From: Streptomyces sp. NBRC 109706
GTDB taxonomy: Bacteria; Actinomycetota; Actinomycetes; Streptomycetales; Streptomycetaceae
DNA: 64,000 nt
Assembly (NCBI RefSeq): GCF_000974485.1
Contig: NZ_BBOM01000004.1
Coordinates: 372,001-436,000 of the forward strand
Direction of reading: 5' to 3'
A model generated the notes under the pieces. It was not told the DNA's origin. It was given only the letters and a program-made list of their open reading frames with translations, and did not search any database. This document shows, one piece after another, positions 1 to 9,137 of the stretch. The position numbers were made by a program, and so were the translations under genes. The stretch's first letter is position 1. Each line of letters begins with the position of its first letter.

Positions 1-1736
1 CGGGCGGCGACGAACGTGTCGTAGGCCTCGGCTGCCCGGCTGTAGAGGGAGCGCCCGAGGTCCCTGTCGTCCCCATCGGGCAGTCGAGCGGTGCCATCCG
101 GGTGCAGGAGCAATCGGCGCAGACTGGTGTCGCCGGGGTGTGCGAGCAGATGTTGCTGGGTTTGGACGAGCAGCGGGGACAGCCGGATTTCGCCATTGCC
201 CGCAGCGTGAATTTTCGCACTGAGGGTGCGGTGTGGGCTCCGGGCGCTGAATGCTTTCCACCGGATGTCTGTGGCGGTGACCTGCGTTGGGTCCTCTCCC
301 GCGGCGAGTGCGTCCAGTTGCAGGGAGCGTAGAGCCTGGGTGAGGCCGGGAAAGCGTCCAGCGTTGCGTTCCGGTGGCTCCTCGGCCTCAGCGTTGGGGA
401 CGACGTAGAACCGCTCGCTCTCTCCGCCGGGCAGGTCGTGGGCGCCAGGGGCGACGTGAAGAGTCTCGTCTTCCGCATTCAGGGGGACGACGCGGACGTA
501 GTGCCATCCCTCCTCCCAGTCGATCTTGTTGAGGCGGCCCAGTGCCTTCTTGTACTCGGGCTTGGCCGTCTTCCCCTTGCCGATGTGGGACGCCCTGCCG
601 ATCGGGCCACCGCTCTCGGAAACGATCTCCACGCGGAAGCGCTCCAGCCCTTCCACCTTGCGTGGATTGGGCCGCACGGCAAAGCGCACGGTGATGTCGC
701 GGACTCCCTTCTCGCCGGTGAGGAGGTAGGGCTGGCCTGCGATGGAGGCCAGTGCCGGGTAGTCCGTCAGGTGTTGGGAGTTGTCGCCTGCTGAGGGCAG
801 GCCGAGTTCGCGAAGGTCGATGGAGAGGGTGGCGCGGTGTCGCTCATCGATGCGCCAGTTACCGAAGGACAGGCCCCAGTTCTCCCGGTCGATGACAATG
901 CGGCGGGTCCACGTCTTGGGGTCTTCCAGGCCACAGCGGGTAGCAAAGGCAGCGAGGCGGGTCGCGAAGTCGCTGTCGCTCAAGCCGAGGTCGAGGACGC
1001 GTTGGCGTTCGGAGCGTGGTGAGTCGGTGAGCTTCTGCACCAGGCCGTGGTTCTTGCCGACTCGTTCCCGTACCTGGGCTGGGTCGGTGAACAGGTCGAA
1101 GTCCGGTACGAGGCCGAAGTGGTAGACCGCCGCTCCGGCGACTGGGCCACGGTAGCCGTTGATCTGAAGGGTGAGGAGATATTGGGTGATGGCACGATCG
1201 CCTGTTTGTCGCCCGTCAGGGCGGGTGCGGATGGCAGCCAGCAGTTCGTCGACGCCAGGACGCAGCTGCTGCGGCACTTGGTCGAGAAGATGACCGGCGA
1301 GATGAGCGTATGTGTCGCCCAGCGGGACTTCCTCGAACGTGGCGATGCCGAAGGAATCCTCGGCACTGACCCGGGTGCCCGGCGGCACGAAGACCATGAG
1401 CGGGCCGGGGAGGGCGCCTTCGCCGTCCCTGCGGTTTCGTAGTTCAACCAGCTTGGTGCTGCTGACGCCCACGTCATGCAACGGCCTGTCCGGGGAGAGA
1501 TCCTCGGCGGGCCAGAGCAGACAGACCGTAGCATCGGGACCGAGCGCACCGCGCAGCCGACGCACCAGGGAGGCGGCGAGTTCGGGCTCGACTTCGGTGA
1601 CACGCATGCAGTGCCCCGCGCCGCGCTCGGCGACGAGCTTGGCCAACTGGGGCACGAGGATGCCTTCGAGGGCCTCGCGTAGGTCCTTCGCGGTGGCCTC
1701 GACCAGGCCGGTCGTGCCAGTCGGGGGGCTGGTCAT
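1..1736 (-). CDS. mad8: MAD8-like large defence protein, N-terminal part (runs off left edge)
   Basis: An open minus-strand frame runs from an ATG at 1736 to base 1 with no stop, giving about 578 residues; the gene continues to the left of the window. The N-terminus contains LAKLVAERGAGHCMRV, and FVPPGTRVSAEDSFG lies near residue 120. No Walker motif is visible, so any ATPase domain must lie beyond the edge. The start overlaps the stop of the upstream gene by 4 nt (ATGA), so it is the fifth gene of the operon. From its place after MAD7-like and MAD6-like genes I infer the large ATP-binding protein MAD8 of the methylation-associated defence system. It also resembles the N-terminus of DptH-type HerA/FtsK-like restriction ATPases. 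The family assignment is inference; the open frame is seen directly. Confidence 0.6.
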   Translation of the reverse strand, partial: MTSPPTGTTGLVEATAKDLREALEGILVPQLAKLVAERGAGHCMRVTEVEPELAASLVRRLRGALGPDATVCLLWPAEDLSPDRPLHDVGVSSTKLVELRNRRDGEGALPGPLMVFVPPGTRVSAEDSFGIATFEEVPLGDTYAHLAGHLLDQVPQQLRPGVDELLAAIRTRPDGRQTGDRAITQYLLTLQINGYRGPVAGAAVYHFGLVPDFDLFTDPAQVRERVGKNHGLVQKLTDSPRSERQRVLDLGLSDSDFATRLAAFATRCGLEDPKTWTRRIVIDRENWGLSFGNWRIDERHRATLSIDLRELGLPSAGDNSQHLTDYPALASIAGQPYLLTGEKGVRDITVRFAVRPNPRKVEGLERFRVEIVSESGGPIGRASHIGKGKTAKPEYKKALGRLNKIDWEEGWHYVRVVPLNAEDETLHVAPGAHDLPGGESERFYVVPNAEAEEPPERNAGRFPGLTQALRSLQLDALAAGEDPTQVTATDIRWKAFSARSPHRTLSAKIHAAGNGEIRLSPLLVQTQQHLLAHPGDTSLRRLLLHPDGTARLPDGDDRDLGRSLYSRAAEAYDTFVAA

Positions 1737-3388
1737 CGGATGCTGGCCTCCGTCCGTGCGCCGGTGCCGATGGCGTACCTGGGAGTGATGGTCTGCGTCA
1801 GGTAGGCATCGGACATGTCCTGGTAGTAGCCGATCTCGCGCAGGCGGTTGAGGAAGGCGGCGGAGTTGGCGCGTAGCGCCGCCTGGTCGTCGAGGTGGGC
1901 GCCGGTGAAGCCGTCGCCATCGGGGAGGCGGTCGATATAGAGCCCGTATCGGGAGCGCAGCAGCGCGAGAAATGCGTCCACCCGCATCGGGGCGGTGGCC
2001 AGATCACCGTTGCCGTCGGCGTCCTCGCGTAGCAACGAAACCTGGAGGAGGACTTCGAGGAGACGCCCGTCCAGAATGAACCGACGTGCGGAGTCCGCGC
2101 CGCCACCGCGAGGCTGGGCCAGGAGGGCGCCTGGACGGTGTTTCAGCAACATCGAGTCGAGACACTTCACGAACTGGCTCCGGTAGTAACGGCCGCGGTA
2201 GTGCATGAGCATCTCGGTGTACTCGTCGAACGGGTCGAGTCCGAGCTGGATGATCTGCTTGAGTTCGGGCGGGAGGTCCTCCTCCTCGTCCCGCACCCGG
2301 TTGACGCGCTGGAGGAAGAAGGCGTCGCGGTCCTTGCGGCGCTTCTTGTCCAGGAGTCGCAGCGCCTCTTCAGGGGTGAAGTGGTTCCGACCGGCAGGTC
2401 GGCTCAGCGTTCCAACTTTGGCCAGGGACTCGGCGAAGTCATCAAGCTTCTTCACCTGGTAGGTCGCCTGGATGAATCGGGGGATACGCCGGTACCAGAT
2501 GTCCGCGCTGTGCTCGGCGAGGGCGGCGGACGCGGTGCCGGGGGTGCCGTCCGCATCGAGGAAGAGCCGCACCTGGTGCGGGCAGCGGTCCGCCGTGGCC
2601 TGCGAGCCGTGCCCCTTGCGGCAGGTGTCCGGCACTGTGCCCCTGGTGACCGTCGCGGGCAGTAACTTCATCATCCGCAGGTGGTACAGCGCCAGGTGGA
2701 AGGCGAACAGTGTTTTGAGGTAGTCCACCAGTACGGTGCGCGGCATGTGGTCCTGGTGGTAGAGGAGCCGCATGACGTCCTGGCAGAGCAACTGTGCGGG
2801 TTCGGCGCACAGAGGCGGATAGGGAGTGCGAGGCTTGCTCGTGTCCGCCTGGTCCTGCATCCGCCCGCCCGCCAGCTTGACCAGGTGCAACAGTGCCTGC
2901 GTCTCCACGTCGGTGTCCGGGCCAGGGCTGATGGCGCCGGTGGCCCGGTCCACGTCGGAGAAGAAGAACTCCCGCAGTCCCTTAAGGGCGCCGTCGTCCG
3001 CACAGAGCATCTCGTACAACTGCTCGTCGGCTCCGTACGGGCGGGATTTGCGGCTGTTGCGAAACCTGTAGGTGAAGCCGTGCAGCGGCCTGGGAGCGGC
3101 CACGGCTTCATCGGACCTGCCGCGATTGACCATGTCCATGAGATGGGTGACGGTCCAGCGGGTGGTGGTCTCCCGGTCGAAGCCGTCGAACACCTCGGGG
3201 TGCTCCAGGAACAGCTTGACGAACACGTCGACGTCGAGCGTCGATGTACGGCTGATCTTGCTTGGCATGCCCTGGTGCCACAGCCGGGCAAGCAGCGCGG
3301 TGAGAACCCGGTCCATGTCCAGCGGCTTGTAGTCGATCCGGCTGACCCCGGGGTGGTGGAACGTGCCGAGCGATCCCGTCAGCGCCAT
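1733..3388 (-). CDS. mad7: MAD7-like protein of a methylation-associated defence operon
   Basis: This 551-residue protein has no transmembrane segment or catalytic motif that I recognise. It is rich in charged helices. A cysteine/histidine cluster (DTCRKGHGSQATADRCPH, about residues 255-272) could bind zinc. Its start lies 10 nt inside the end of the kinase gene and its stop overlaps the next start, so translation is coupled in the order kinase, this gene, MAD8-like gene. The name MAD7 rests on operon position and approximate length in the MADS gene set; I know of no biochemical role. It could instead be an unrelated helical adaptor of a kinase-linked restriction system. Confidence 0.6.
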   Translation of the reverse strand: MALTGSLGTFHHPGVSRIDYKPLDMDRVLTALLARLWHQGMPSKISRTSTLDVDVFVKLFLEHPEVFDGFDRETTTRWTVTHLMDMVNRGRSDEAVAAPRPLHGFTYRFRNSRKSRPYGADEQLYEMLCADDGALKGLREFFFSDVDRATGAISPGPDTDVETQALLHLVKLAGGRMQDQADTSKPRTPYPPLCAEPAQLLCQDVMRLLYHQDHMPRTVLVDYLKTLFAFHLALYHLRMMKLLPATVTRGTVPDTCRKGHGSQATADRCPHQVRLFLDADGTPGTASAALAEHSADIWYRRIPRFIQATYQVKKLDDFAESLAKVGTLSRPAGRNHFTPEEALRLLDKKRRKDRDAFFLQRVNRVRDEEEDLPPELKQIIQLGLDPFDEYTEMLMHYRGRYYRSQFVKCLDSMLLKHRPGALLAQPRGGGADSARRFILDGRLLEVLLQVSLLREDADGNGDLATAPMRVDAFLALLRSRYGLYIDRLPDGDGFTGAHLDDQAALRANSAAFLNRLREIGYYQDMSDAYLTQTITPRYAIGTGARTEASIR

Positions 3389-6300
3389 GCCGTCTCCTCC
3401 GCCCCGTCGGTGTGTTGGTCGTCGTCCAGGCCGCCGGCCGCATCTGCCGAGGCGGCTGCCAGGTCTTCCATGTGTAGGACGCCGTCCTCGGAGCGGTGGA
3501 CGCGGCGCAGATCGTGTCCGTGTGTGGTGAGGAGCACTTCCTGGTAGGGGACAGCGGCCAGCCGGTTCTTGAACACGGCCAACGCCAGTTGCTGACCCTG
3601 GAGGTCGGCCACCGAGGGCCGGTATCCCTGACCGAACCGCTGCAACAGCTCGAACAGGTCGAGCCGGATGTCCAGCTCCGCGATCCCGCCCTGCCGGCCC
3701 GCGGGGTCCTGGTAGGTCAGACGCAGCGCCGTGCGACCGGATTCGATGTAGGCGGAGGCAGTCGGGGGTCCCGGCGCGAGGCGGAACCCTTCGGCGGGGA
3801 AGCGGCGGTAACTACGGACGAGACCGCCCGACACCTCGCGCACCTGCAGGGCCAGCGACTTGCCGATGCGGTCTGGAGCGGTCAGACCCTCTCCCCGGTT
3901 GAGGGCGCGCAGCACCCAGTCCCGTGCCTCATCGATGGAGGCATCCGTGCTCAACAGCTCCATGAAGTGCAGCACCGAGGGGTAGGGCAGCATCCGCGCC
4001 GCCCGCTCTTCATCGTGGAGTTCGAAATAGAGCAGCCGACGTGCCGCGTCGAGGTAGCGGCGGTGATCGGCTGCCTGGCCTGCGTGGCCTCGACCTTTGA
4101 GGTTCGACCGGCCGAGTTCAGCGAACCGCTGCGTCAGCAGAACCCGATCCCGAGTTCCGCGCCCGTCCACGGTGACCAGGGCACCGTCCTCCAGCAGCCC
4201 CGCATAGTCGAGGCGGCGGTCGAGGCGTGGCTGCGGCACGGCGGCGACGTCGGCCTCTCGCAGCAGGGAGAGCAGTCGGTCGCGCTCCCTCGGGCTGCCG
4301 TCATCGGCCGGGGGAGTGCCCTGGTGCGCGGTGAAGTAGAAGCTGTCCAGGACAGCTCGGGCGTCACCGGCCGCGTACAACTTGTGGATTTCCGCGCAGT
4401 CACGGCCCGAGGTGAGGGTGAAAGCAAGCGCCGAGCGCAGGTCGCGCAGGGTGATGTGCAGCTTGCCGCGCAGCTGCGTCAGTTCGTAGAGCCGCCGTAG
4501 CCGCCGCATCGCCTGTGGCCCGGCGGAGGGGTGCTGGAAGGTCTGCGCGTTGTGCCGGGCATAGCAGGTGGTAGCGAGGTCGCAGGTCGCGCACTCCTCC
4601 CAGAACCGTTCGTGCGTCATCCGTGTGAGCATCCGCTCCAGCAGTGACTCGCCGTCCAGCGGAACGCCGTCCGCGTCTGCCGGACGGGCCGCCACGTCAC
4701 GGGCGTTCAGGTTGACGACGGCGACTGTCTGTCCCGTCTGCCGCCCAGCGAGGCCCAGGTTGACGAGTTTGGCGAGGTAGGGAAAGCGGTCGTGGTGGTG
4801 GCTCAGGAAGTCGATCAGCCGCCCCTCGTTGACCGCGATCAGCCGCGTCTCACCCTCGATGCCGTCCCAGCCGGACTCGTCCTCACCGGCGAATGGCGCG
4901 AAGAACTCCTCCAGGACGTCGTCCCCGCCGACCTCGCCTTCGTCCTGGCTGCCGTCGTGGTTGGTGCGGAACCGGCGGCCGTCCAACGTGAAGTCGTTGC
5001 CGTTGGGCCGCCGGGGCCCGAACTCGGCGCCCAGCTCAAGGGCCTGACGCTCGAAGCTTTCCAGGAACGCGGTCTTTCCATCGCCCGCGTTCCCAGTGAC
5101 GACGACGAGTGCGTGCTTGCCCTGCCGCAGCGCGGGGACCAGCTCGCGGTCCAGGGCCGTCTCGACGTACACGGACATGGTGTGCGGGTCGAGGCCCCGC
5201 GTGCCGCGGTTGCTGCGTCGGCTCTGGCTGTACAGGGTCTGCAGATGCGCCACGAACGGGTTGGTGTCGGGTTCGGAGACCGATTGTTCGCCAGGACCAT
5301 CGCTGGACGGCGGGACGGGCGGCAACTCCAGGCGCTCGGGTGTGGGAGCGGGGGGCGGTACATCCCGTGCGGACTCCAACGTCTGGAGCGCCTGGAGCAG
5401 TTCCTCTGCCGTGGTGAACCGCTCGCTGCGGCTCGGGGAGATCGACCGGAGGAGGATCTCGGCGAAACCGGGGGCGAGATCGCCGAAGCCGCTGTACGCG
5501 ACCCGAGGGTCGGTCGGCGCGACGTTGGGCAGCGGTGAGTTCGCGTCCCACGGGTACTGCCCGCCGGTCAAAGCCTCGTACAGCGTGACCCCCAGACCGA
5601 ACAGATCACGATCGACGTATCCGGTCGCGTTGGCCGGCACCTGGTCCAAATCAGGCGGGCTGTAGCGGGCGCTGGTGTAGGTGTGTCCTTCGGAGGAGTC
5701 GGCAGTCTTGGCGATCCCGAAGTCGATCAGCCTGACGCCGTCGTCGGTCCACAGCAGGTTGCTCGGCTTGATGTCGCAGTGCCACACCCCGAGGTCATGG
5801 ATGTGTCGCAGCCCACGCGCGGTATCGACGGCAAGCCGCAGCACGTCCGCCGCGCCCATTCTCCCGCTGCGGATCACCTCGGCGACGTCCTTGCCCTCGA
5901 CGAACTCGAAGACCAGATACGGGTACGGATCGGGGGCGGCCAGCCGGTCCGCGTCCACCATGGACACGACATTGGGGTGCGGCGTGCCCTGCAGCCGCTG
6001 CAGCACGTCGGCCTCGCGCTTGAGCCGCTCCAGCGGGGAGTCGCGGTCCCTGAGGACCAGCTTCACCGCCCGGTCGACGCTCCGTATCGTGTCGTACACC
6101 CGGTAGGCCACGCCGAATCCGCCGGGTTGGCCAAGACGGTGGCGCACCAGGTACTTGGTGCCGAGCTGGAAGTCGGCGGGCAGACGTTTGAAGAAGTCCG
6201 CTCCACGCGGTGCGTCCGGGCCGCCGGATTGGTCGGCAGCGGATGATTGCATCGGTCGCGCGGCCGAGGAGCCGATCCGCTTGGCCCCGGCGCGGCGCGC

Positions 6301-7713
6301 GCCGATCGCCAGGTCCAGGCGGCGCAGCGCTTCCAGGGCGCTGGGCCGCGCGTCCGGGGCCGTCGCGCACAGCGTTCGCAGCCAGTGCGCCAGCTCCACC
6401 CGGACCCCGGCGTTCTCCAGCCCGTCTGCCGGTAGTTGGCCGGCGGCCCCCGCCTGTTCGGTCACCGAGCCGAACGGCAACTCTCCAGTGAGCAGTTGGT
6501 AACCGATGACGCCGACTGCGTAGACGTCCGACGCCATCCCCATGGCGGCGGGGTCGGTGTGGCATTCGGGAGCGAGGTACGTCGGGTCGGCGACCTGCCG
6601 GGCCTCCTGAAGCACCGTGTGACCGCGCTGCTGAGCGGTCTTGGCGTACTCGAAGCCGGTCAACATCGCCCGGCCGTCCTGCGCGATCAGAATCGTCGAG
6701 GGGTTCAGCTCGCGGTGCGCGATCCGCCGGCTGTGCGCGTGCGCGAGCCCCTGCAAGACGTGCCGAATGCTGCGCAGCTTGGCGTCGGCGGTCAGCGGGT
6801 CGGCGGCCCCGGTCAGGTGCAGCTTCAGGGCATGCCCGGGTACATCGTCGAAGACGGTGACGTACACGCCCCGGTCCTCGTCGGCGAAGAAGTCCCGCAC
6901 CCCCACGATGTTCGGATGCGCGGGCAGCTTGCCCAACGCCTCGTAGGCGATCCCGATCCGCTTCTGCTGCCGCAACCGCTCGGCCTCCGGCGCGTACGGG
7001 TCGGCCTGGCGGACCTGGAGCCGGACCGTGCCCGAACCCTGCACCGCGAGGGCGTTCTTCGCCCGGTACTCGTCCAGAACATCGGCGCCCTCGGCGTGCT
7101 GGGACTCGCTGAGCCGCTCGATCACCTCCCAGCTGCCGTATCTCAGCGGCCCCGACGGCGCGTGCGAGGCGCCCCGCACCGTGTTCACGATCGCCTCGTG
7201 GTGCGCGGAGATATCCGTGTCGAACCGACCGGACGACGCAGGCATCCGGCCGACATCCGTCAGGCGTCCGATCAGAGCCGGCAGAGCGACCGTCGCCTTC
7301 GCGTCGCGCTGCACGGGCGTGTTGTCCACCAGGACCGCGTCCCGGGCCGAGAGGACGACCAGCGCATCGGTCCAGAGCCGGGACAGCGGCAGGTGTGCGG
7401 TCTCCAGGATCGTCTTGAGCTGCTTGGCGTGGCTCTGCAGCTTGGGAACCGGGCTCCGGAACGGGGCCCGCCTCGCCGGATGCCAGCGGCTGCCATCGAC
7501 CTCGATCCGGCCGCTGGTGCCCTTGACGTCGATGACGTACACCGCGTGCCCGGTGACCACCACGAGGTCAACCTCGAACAGACGGTTCCCATACGAAATT
7601 TCGACGGAGTGCAGGACTGTCCAGTCGTCCGGCGCGTGATCACGCAGGTGCGCGATCACGCGCCGCTCGGCATCGTTGACGGCCTCCCCAACAGCAACGA
7701 TCCTGGCACCCAT
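3379..7713 (-). CDS. mad6: NERD-pseudokinase-kinase-ATPase defence protein (MAD6/PglW-like)
   Basis: A 1444-residue multidomain protein. Residues ~10-130 form a NERD nuclease-related domain (FEVDLVVVT then VYVIDVKG). Residues ~190-470 are a protein-kinase fold with a degenerate active site: the catalytic loop reads HRELNPS near 333 and the DFG position reads TGF near 352. Residues ~525-790 are a second kinase with intact HCDIKPSN (~644) and DFG (~663). A Walker A loop, GNAGDGKTAF, sits near residue 873 and starts a C-terminal P-loop region. NERD plus serine/threonine kinase is the architecture of BREX PglW and of MAD6. The methylase and specificity neighbours, and the absence of PglX, PglY and PglZ, favour MAD6. 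The ATG overlaps the end of the specificity gene by 1 nt. Confidence 0.8.
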   Translation of the reverse strand: MGARIVAVGEAVNDAERRVIAHLRDHAPDDWTVLHSVEISYGNRLFEVDLVVVTGHAVYVIDVKGTSGRIEVDGSRWHPARRAPFRSPVPKLQSHAKQLKTILETAHLPLSRLWTDALVVLSARDAVLVDNTPVQRDAKATVALPALIGRLTDVGRMPASSGRFDTDISAHHEAIVNTVRGASHAPSGPLRYGSWEVIERLSESQHAEGADVLDEYRAKNALAVQGSGTVRLQVRQADPYAPEAERLRQQKRIGIAYEALGKLPAHPNIVGVRDFFADEDRGVYVTVFDDVPGHALKLHLTGAADPLTADAKLRSIRHVLQGLAHAHSRRIAHRELNPSTILIAQDGRAMLTGFEYAKTAQQRGHTVLQEARQVADPTYLAPECHTDPAAMGMASDVYAVGVIGYQLLTGELPFGSVTEQAGAAGQLPADGLENAGVRVELAHWLRTLCATAPDARPSALEALRRLDLAIGARRAGAKRIGSSAARPMQSSAADQSGGPDAPRGADFFKRLPADFQLGTKYLVRHRLGQPGGFGVAYRVYDTIRSVDRAVKLVLRDRDSPLERLKREADVLQRLQGTPHPNVVSMVDADRLAAPDPYPYLVFEFVEGKDVAEVIRSGRMGAADVLRLAVDTARGLRHIHDLGVWHCDIKPSNLLWTDDGVRLIDFGIAKTADSSEGHTYTSARYSPPDLDQVPANATGYVDRDLFGLGVTLYEALTGGQYPWDANSPLPNVAPTDPRVAYSGFGDLAPGFAEILLRSISPSRSERFTTAEELLQALQTLESARDVPPPAPTPERLELPPVPPSSDGPGEQSVSEPDTNPFVAHLQTLYSQSRRSNRGTRGLDPHTMSVYVETALDRELVPALRQGKHALVVVTGNAGDGKTAFLESFERQALELGAEFGPRRPNGNDFTLDGRRFRTNHDGSQDEGEVGGDDVLEEFFAPFAGEDESGWDGIEGETRLIAVNEGRLIDFLSHHHDRFPYLAKLVNLGLAGRQTGQTVAVVNLNARDVAARPADADGVPLDGESLLERMLTRMTHERFWEECATCDLATTCYARHNAQTFQHPSAGPQAMRRLRRLYELTQLRGKLHITLRDLRSALAFTLTSGRDCAEIHKLYAAGDARAVLDSFYFTAHQGTPPADDGSPRERDRLLSLLREADVAAVPQPRLDRRLDYAGLLEDGALVTVDGRGTRDRVLLTQRFAELGRSNLKGRGHAGQAADHRRYLDAARRLLYFELHDEERAARMLPYPSVLHFMELLSTDASIDEARDWVLRALNRGEGLTAPDRIGKSLALQVREVSGGLVRSYRRFPAEGFRLAPGPPTASAYIESGRTALRLTYQDPAGRQGGIAELDIRLDLFELLQRFGQGYRPSVADLQGQQLALAVFKNRLAAVPYQEVLLTTHGHDLRRVHRSEDGVLHMEDLAAASADAAGGLDDDQHTDGAEETAWR

Positions 7714-9137
7714 CAGCCAACGGCCTCCTCAACGGCAGCGGTGAGCAGCGCGAGCGCCTTGTCCTCAAGGACATCGGCGCGGTCGCGACATCGGTAGGCG
7801 GTGCGAACGGTGGCGGCAATGCGCTCGCGGTCGGCGGGGGGAGCGATCGGAACCGGGATCTGGGTCCGCAGGAACTCGTGGATATCCTGCTGCTTGCCGC
7901 CGACGCTGAGTGATCGCAGGACCCGGAAGGCTGTCTGGGAGCGGAAGAAGGCGAAGAGGTACGCACCGGAGACGTCGGGGGCGCCAGTGACTACGCGGAG
8001 GAAATGCTGGGTGTAGGCGTAGTCAAGCCACTTGCCGGTTACGAAGATGGGTTGGCAGAACACCTCGTTCTCACCGAGGGTTCCTTGTGCCGCGATCATG
8101 ACGGTCTCGTCTTCAGCGAAGATGCCGCCCGGCGCATGGGCGGCGCTGATCCAGCGGCCTTCCGGACGCAGCCAGAAGCCCTGCCTTTGACCTACGAGTT
8201 GAACGCCGTTCTCGGGATCGCTGTCGACTCGCTTGAACCGGACTCCCGACCCAAGGTGGCCGCCGGAGCAGATGTCCCCGAGCTTGGCTCCCGGCACCGT
8301 TTCGAGCTTCTCGATCAACCGCTGAGCCCTCGGCGCAAAGTTCAACGCTCGCAGAGAGGTCGGCCCCACGCTGGCGACCTCGAAGCCGAGATCCCGTTCC
8401 TGCTGATGCCACCGCAGCTCGTTCAGCTCGGAGAGCCCGTTGCTGTCGAAGAAGTCCTTGGTCGCGGCTACGAGTTCGGCCTGGTGCCGAGCGCGCAGCT
8501 CCGCGCTCTCCTCCACCAGCTCATGAATCTCGGACTCCACCCGATCGCCGAACCTCGGAACCGGCAGCCCCGCAATGTGGTGCGGCTCGATGTGCTTAAC
8601 TGCCGATCCGTACACCGACCCGCGTACGAGTGCCTCGCCGAACCGGCTGAGCAGGAAGGCGTACAGATATCCCGACTTGATCTGCTCGGGGTCGGGCTGC
8701 ACCTTGAGGGTGTCCTGCGAAGACCAGATGCCGTCCATGTCCGGACGGACATAGGCCCGCCTGCCTGCGTTGAAGCCTGAGCACGAGATCAGCGTCATCC
8801 CCGGCTTGAGTTGCAGGTACGACAGTGCCGCTGAGTGGGCGTCGGCCTTCCGCAGCCTGGGTAGCCCGGTGAGGTCGGCGGCCATCATGTCCTTCGTGCC
8901 GAGGAACGGCACACTGTGCTCGGGGTCGGTGAGGTAGACCCGGCGGAACATGGGGCCGTTGAAGATCCCACCGTTGTGTCCTGTCGTCAGGCTCGCCAAC
9001 GGCACCGTCTCTGGAAGCCGTTGTAGCAGCTTCCTCACTTTCAGCGCGCCCGAGACATACGGCGAAGCGTCGAGTCGGAGCCCTTGTTCCTGGAACCAGG
9101 CGGATGTCACTGGGTTGGACAGGTTGGCGATCTTCAC
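7713..9137 (-). CDS. mad5: type I restriction-like DNA specificity subunit (MAD5-like HsdS)
   Basis: A 474-residue protein with the two-repeat layout of HsdS: two target-recognition regions, each followed by a conserved helix (EIHELVEESAELRARHQAEL near residues 205-225; ADRERIAATVRTAYRCRD near the C-terminus). It should supply DNA sequence recognition to the methylase encoded just upstream. The GTG start at 9137 overlaps the methylase stop by 4 nt (GTGA), and its last base is shared with the kinase ATG, so it is tightly coupled to both. No HsdR helicase-nuclease gene is adjacent, which fits a methylation-guided defence operon better than an ordinary type I system. Confidence 0.82.
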   Translation of the reverse strand: MKIANLSNPVTSAWFQEQGLRLDASPYVSGALKVRKLLQRLPETVPLASLTTGHNGGIFNGPMFRRVYLTDPEHSVPFLGTKDMMAADLTGLPRLRKADAHSAALSYLQLKPGMTLISCSGFNAGRRAYVRPDMDGIWSSQDTLKVQPDPEQIKSGYLYAFLLSRFGEALVRGSVYGSAVKHIEPHHIAGLPVPRFGDRVESEIHELVEESAELRARHQAELVAATKDFFDSNGLSELNELRWHQQERDLGFEVASVGPTSLRALNFAPRAQRLIEKLETVPGAKLGDICSGGHLGSGVRFKRVDSDPENGVQLVGQRQGFWLRPEGRWISAAHAPGGIFAEDETVMIAAQGTLGENEVFCQPIFVTGKWLDYAYTQHFLRVVTGAPDVSGAYLFAFFRSQTAFRVLRSLSVGGKQQDIHEFLRTQIPVPIAPPADRERIAATVRTAYRCRDRADVLEDKALALLTAAVEEAVG

